Assembly: GCA_036404435.1 (NCBI GenBank)
Contig: DASWZN010000039.1
Span: 62,001-126,000 of the forward strand
Direction: 5' to 3'
Length of the DNA stretch: 64,000 nt
Source of the DNA: DASWZN01 sp036404435
GTDB lineage: Bacteria > Acidobacteriota > Terriglobia > Bryobacterales > Bryobacteraceae
A model generated the notes under the pieces. That model searched no databases and had not been told where the DNA came from. It saw nothing but the letters and a program-made list of their open reading frames with translations. Each line of letters opens with the position of its first letter. Position 1 is the first letter of the stretch. Made by a program: the position numbers and the translations under genes. Positions 63,300 to 64,000 of the stretch are shown piece after piece.

Positions 63300-64000
63300 T
63301 GGCCTCAGCCCGAGCGAACCGGTGGACGTATCACGACAAGCAGAAACAGCAGATTGATAGATCGACTGCCTGCAGCCTTTCCTTACCGCGTCGCTGCACC
63401 TGGCGCGACACCCCAGACCTCCAGGCTAATGGGATGGTCCGCCGCCGAGGGTGTGGGCGGAAGTAGCCAGAAGGCGCAGGGGTCCACCACCGGAAATCCG
63501 GGCATCTGGTCCCGGCTCTGCCGCCTTTCGGGGCTGGTTCAGTAGCAGACGCTGCGCGGATGCAGGAACTGGCCGCAGCAACAGCCTACCGATAACACGA
63601 AATAACGCCCCCGCCCAGTGGTCGGCGTGCCTGACTCCTCTCTTGGTTGGGTCCGGACAGGACAAAGTCGAAAGGTCATACGACACCTACAAGCCTTCAC
63701 GCGCCCCGGCGTCATGCAAATCGGGGTCGTGGGGTTCGGATCGTTTGGCCGGCAGGGGAGTCTCCCTCATTCTTGCGGTTGAGTTCAACATCAATGGGCT
63801 GGGTGCCAGATGAGCCTACTATCACCTTGGGGGGGATTACGGCCCATTACGACCAATTTGGCGAGATCCTCTCGGCCAACAGATGATGGACGCCAGCCCG
63901 GCCGTCACCGTGCCTGTCTCGTAACTCCAATGCCCAGTGGCAGTTGCACAACTCCGGGAATTCCGGTGGCGACGGTAGCTCGCGCGGCCTCATTTGCCCG
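63300..64000. other. Non-coding end of the window with repeat copy 5
   Basis: No gene is supported. Contains the fifth 18-bp motif (63589-63606). A short frame at 63714 begins MQIGVVGFGSFGR, resembling the start of an NAD-binding dehydrogenase, but stops after 22 codons. Confidence 0.5.
63589..63606 (+). repeat. CCGATA-N7-ATAAC repeat, copy 5
   Basis: CCGATA ACACGAA ATAAC, 289 bp after the radical SAM stop codon. Forms the right border of that module; flanks resemble copy 4. Confidence 0.75.

Noticed and set aside
44133..63606. Integron attC sites as explanation of the 18-bp motif
   Set aside because: The copies lack the RYYYAAC/GTTRRRY pairing and the long imperfect palindrome of attC sites, and the segments between them hold several genes with their own promoters.
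63714..63782. Fragment MQIGVVGFGSFGR like the start of a prephenate dehydrogenase
   Set aside because: Only about 13 residues match, the frame stops after 22 codons and no continuation is found in other frames; chance cannot be excluded.

Overview
The window is GC-rich bacterial DNA, most consistent with an acidobacterium of the Solibacter/Bryobacter type. This is inferred from gene content: a DUF2934 protein, a MoxR/DUF58/SpoIIM/RDD operon, many small exported proteins, arabinan-degrading enzymes and DUF3489-type accessory genes. No rRNA and no complete tRNA gene is visible. Genes are mostly packed in operons with 4-bp ATGA, GTGA or TTGA overlaps, and GTG and TTG starts are common.

Core-like part (1-35 kb). 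dprA and topA (213-3903) are followed by a DUF2934 protein, lexA (minus strand), a small exported protein and an exported M1-family metallopeptidase. A seven-gene minus-strand operon (16605 to 8225) encodes a GalU-like nucleotidyltransferase, a GHMP-kinase/UDP-sugar-pyrophosphorylase fusion, a NodB-like deacetylase, an acyl carrier protein, a ketoreductase-type SDR, a KAS III and a GNAT/FemAB-like transferase. Together they look like a pathway for an acylated sugar. Next come a BlaI/BlaR-type repressor-protease operon with two perfect operator dyads, a methyltransferase/SDR pair, and a ten-gene plus-strand operon (22435-31802) built around MoxR, DUF58, DUF4129, DUF4350, SpoIIM and two RDD proteins. 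An AmgK-like sugar kinase fused to a RapZ C-terminal domain is followed by a MurU-like nucleotidyltransferase, suggesting cell-wall sugar recycling with a built-in amino-sugar sensor.

Accessory part (35-64 kb). A 3' tRNA fragment at 35091 marks a probable attachment site. Beyond it lie a primase-polymerase, a ParB/DNA-methylase fusion, DUF3489, a terminase-small-like HTH protein and several tiny overlapping genes. After 44 kb, single modules alternate with non-coding stretches: a sugar-hydrolase lipoprotein broken by an amber codon, a DUF3857 protein, DUF2891, a frameshifted DUF3291-like gene, a YDYG-repeat protein, a degraded second copy of the mobile cassette, an arabinofuranosidase/esterase operon, and a small protein next to a cobalamin-binding radical SAM enzyme with a PqqD-like C-terminus.

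Two repeat families tie the accessory part together. An 18-bp motif, CCGATA-N7-ATAAC, occurs five times (44133, 46833, 54816, 60612, 63589), always on the plus strand and always between genes. A promoter/5'-leader block with a TATAAT-like box occurs four times upstream of small or exported genes. The best candidate for an undescribed system is the small-protein/radical-SAM pair at 60912-63299, which sits between two copies of the 18-bp motif.
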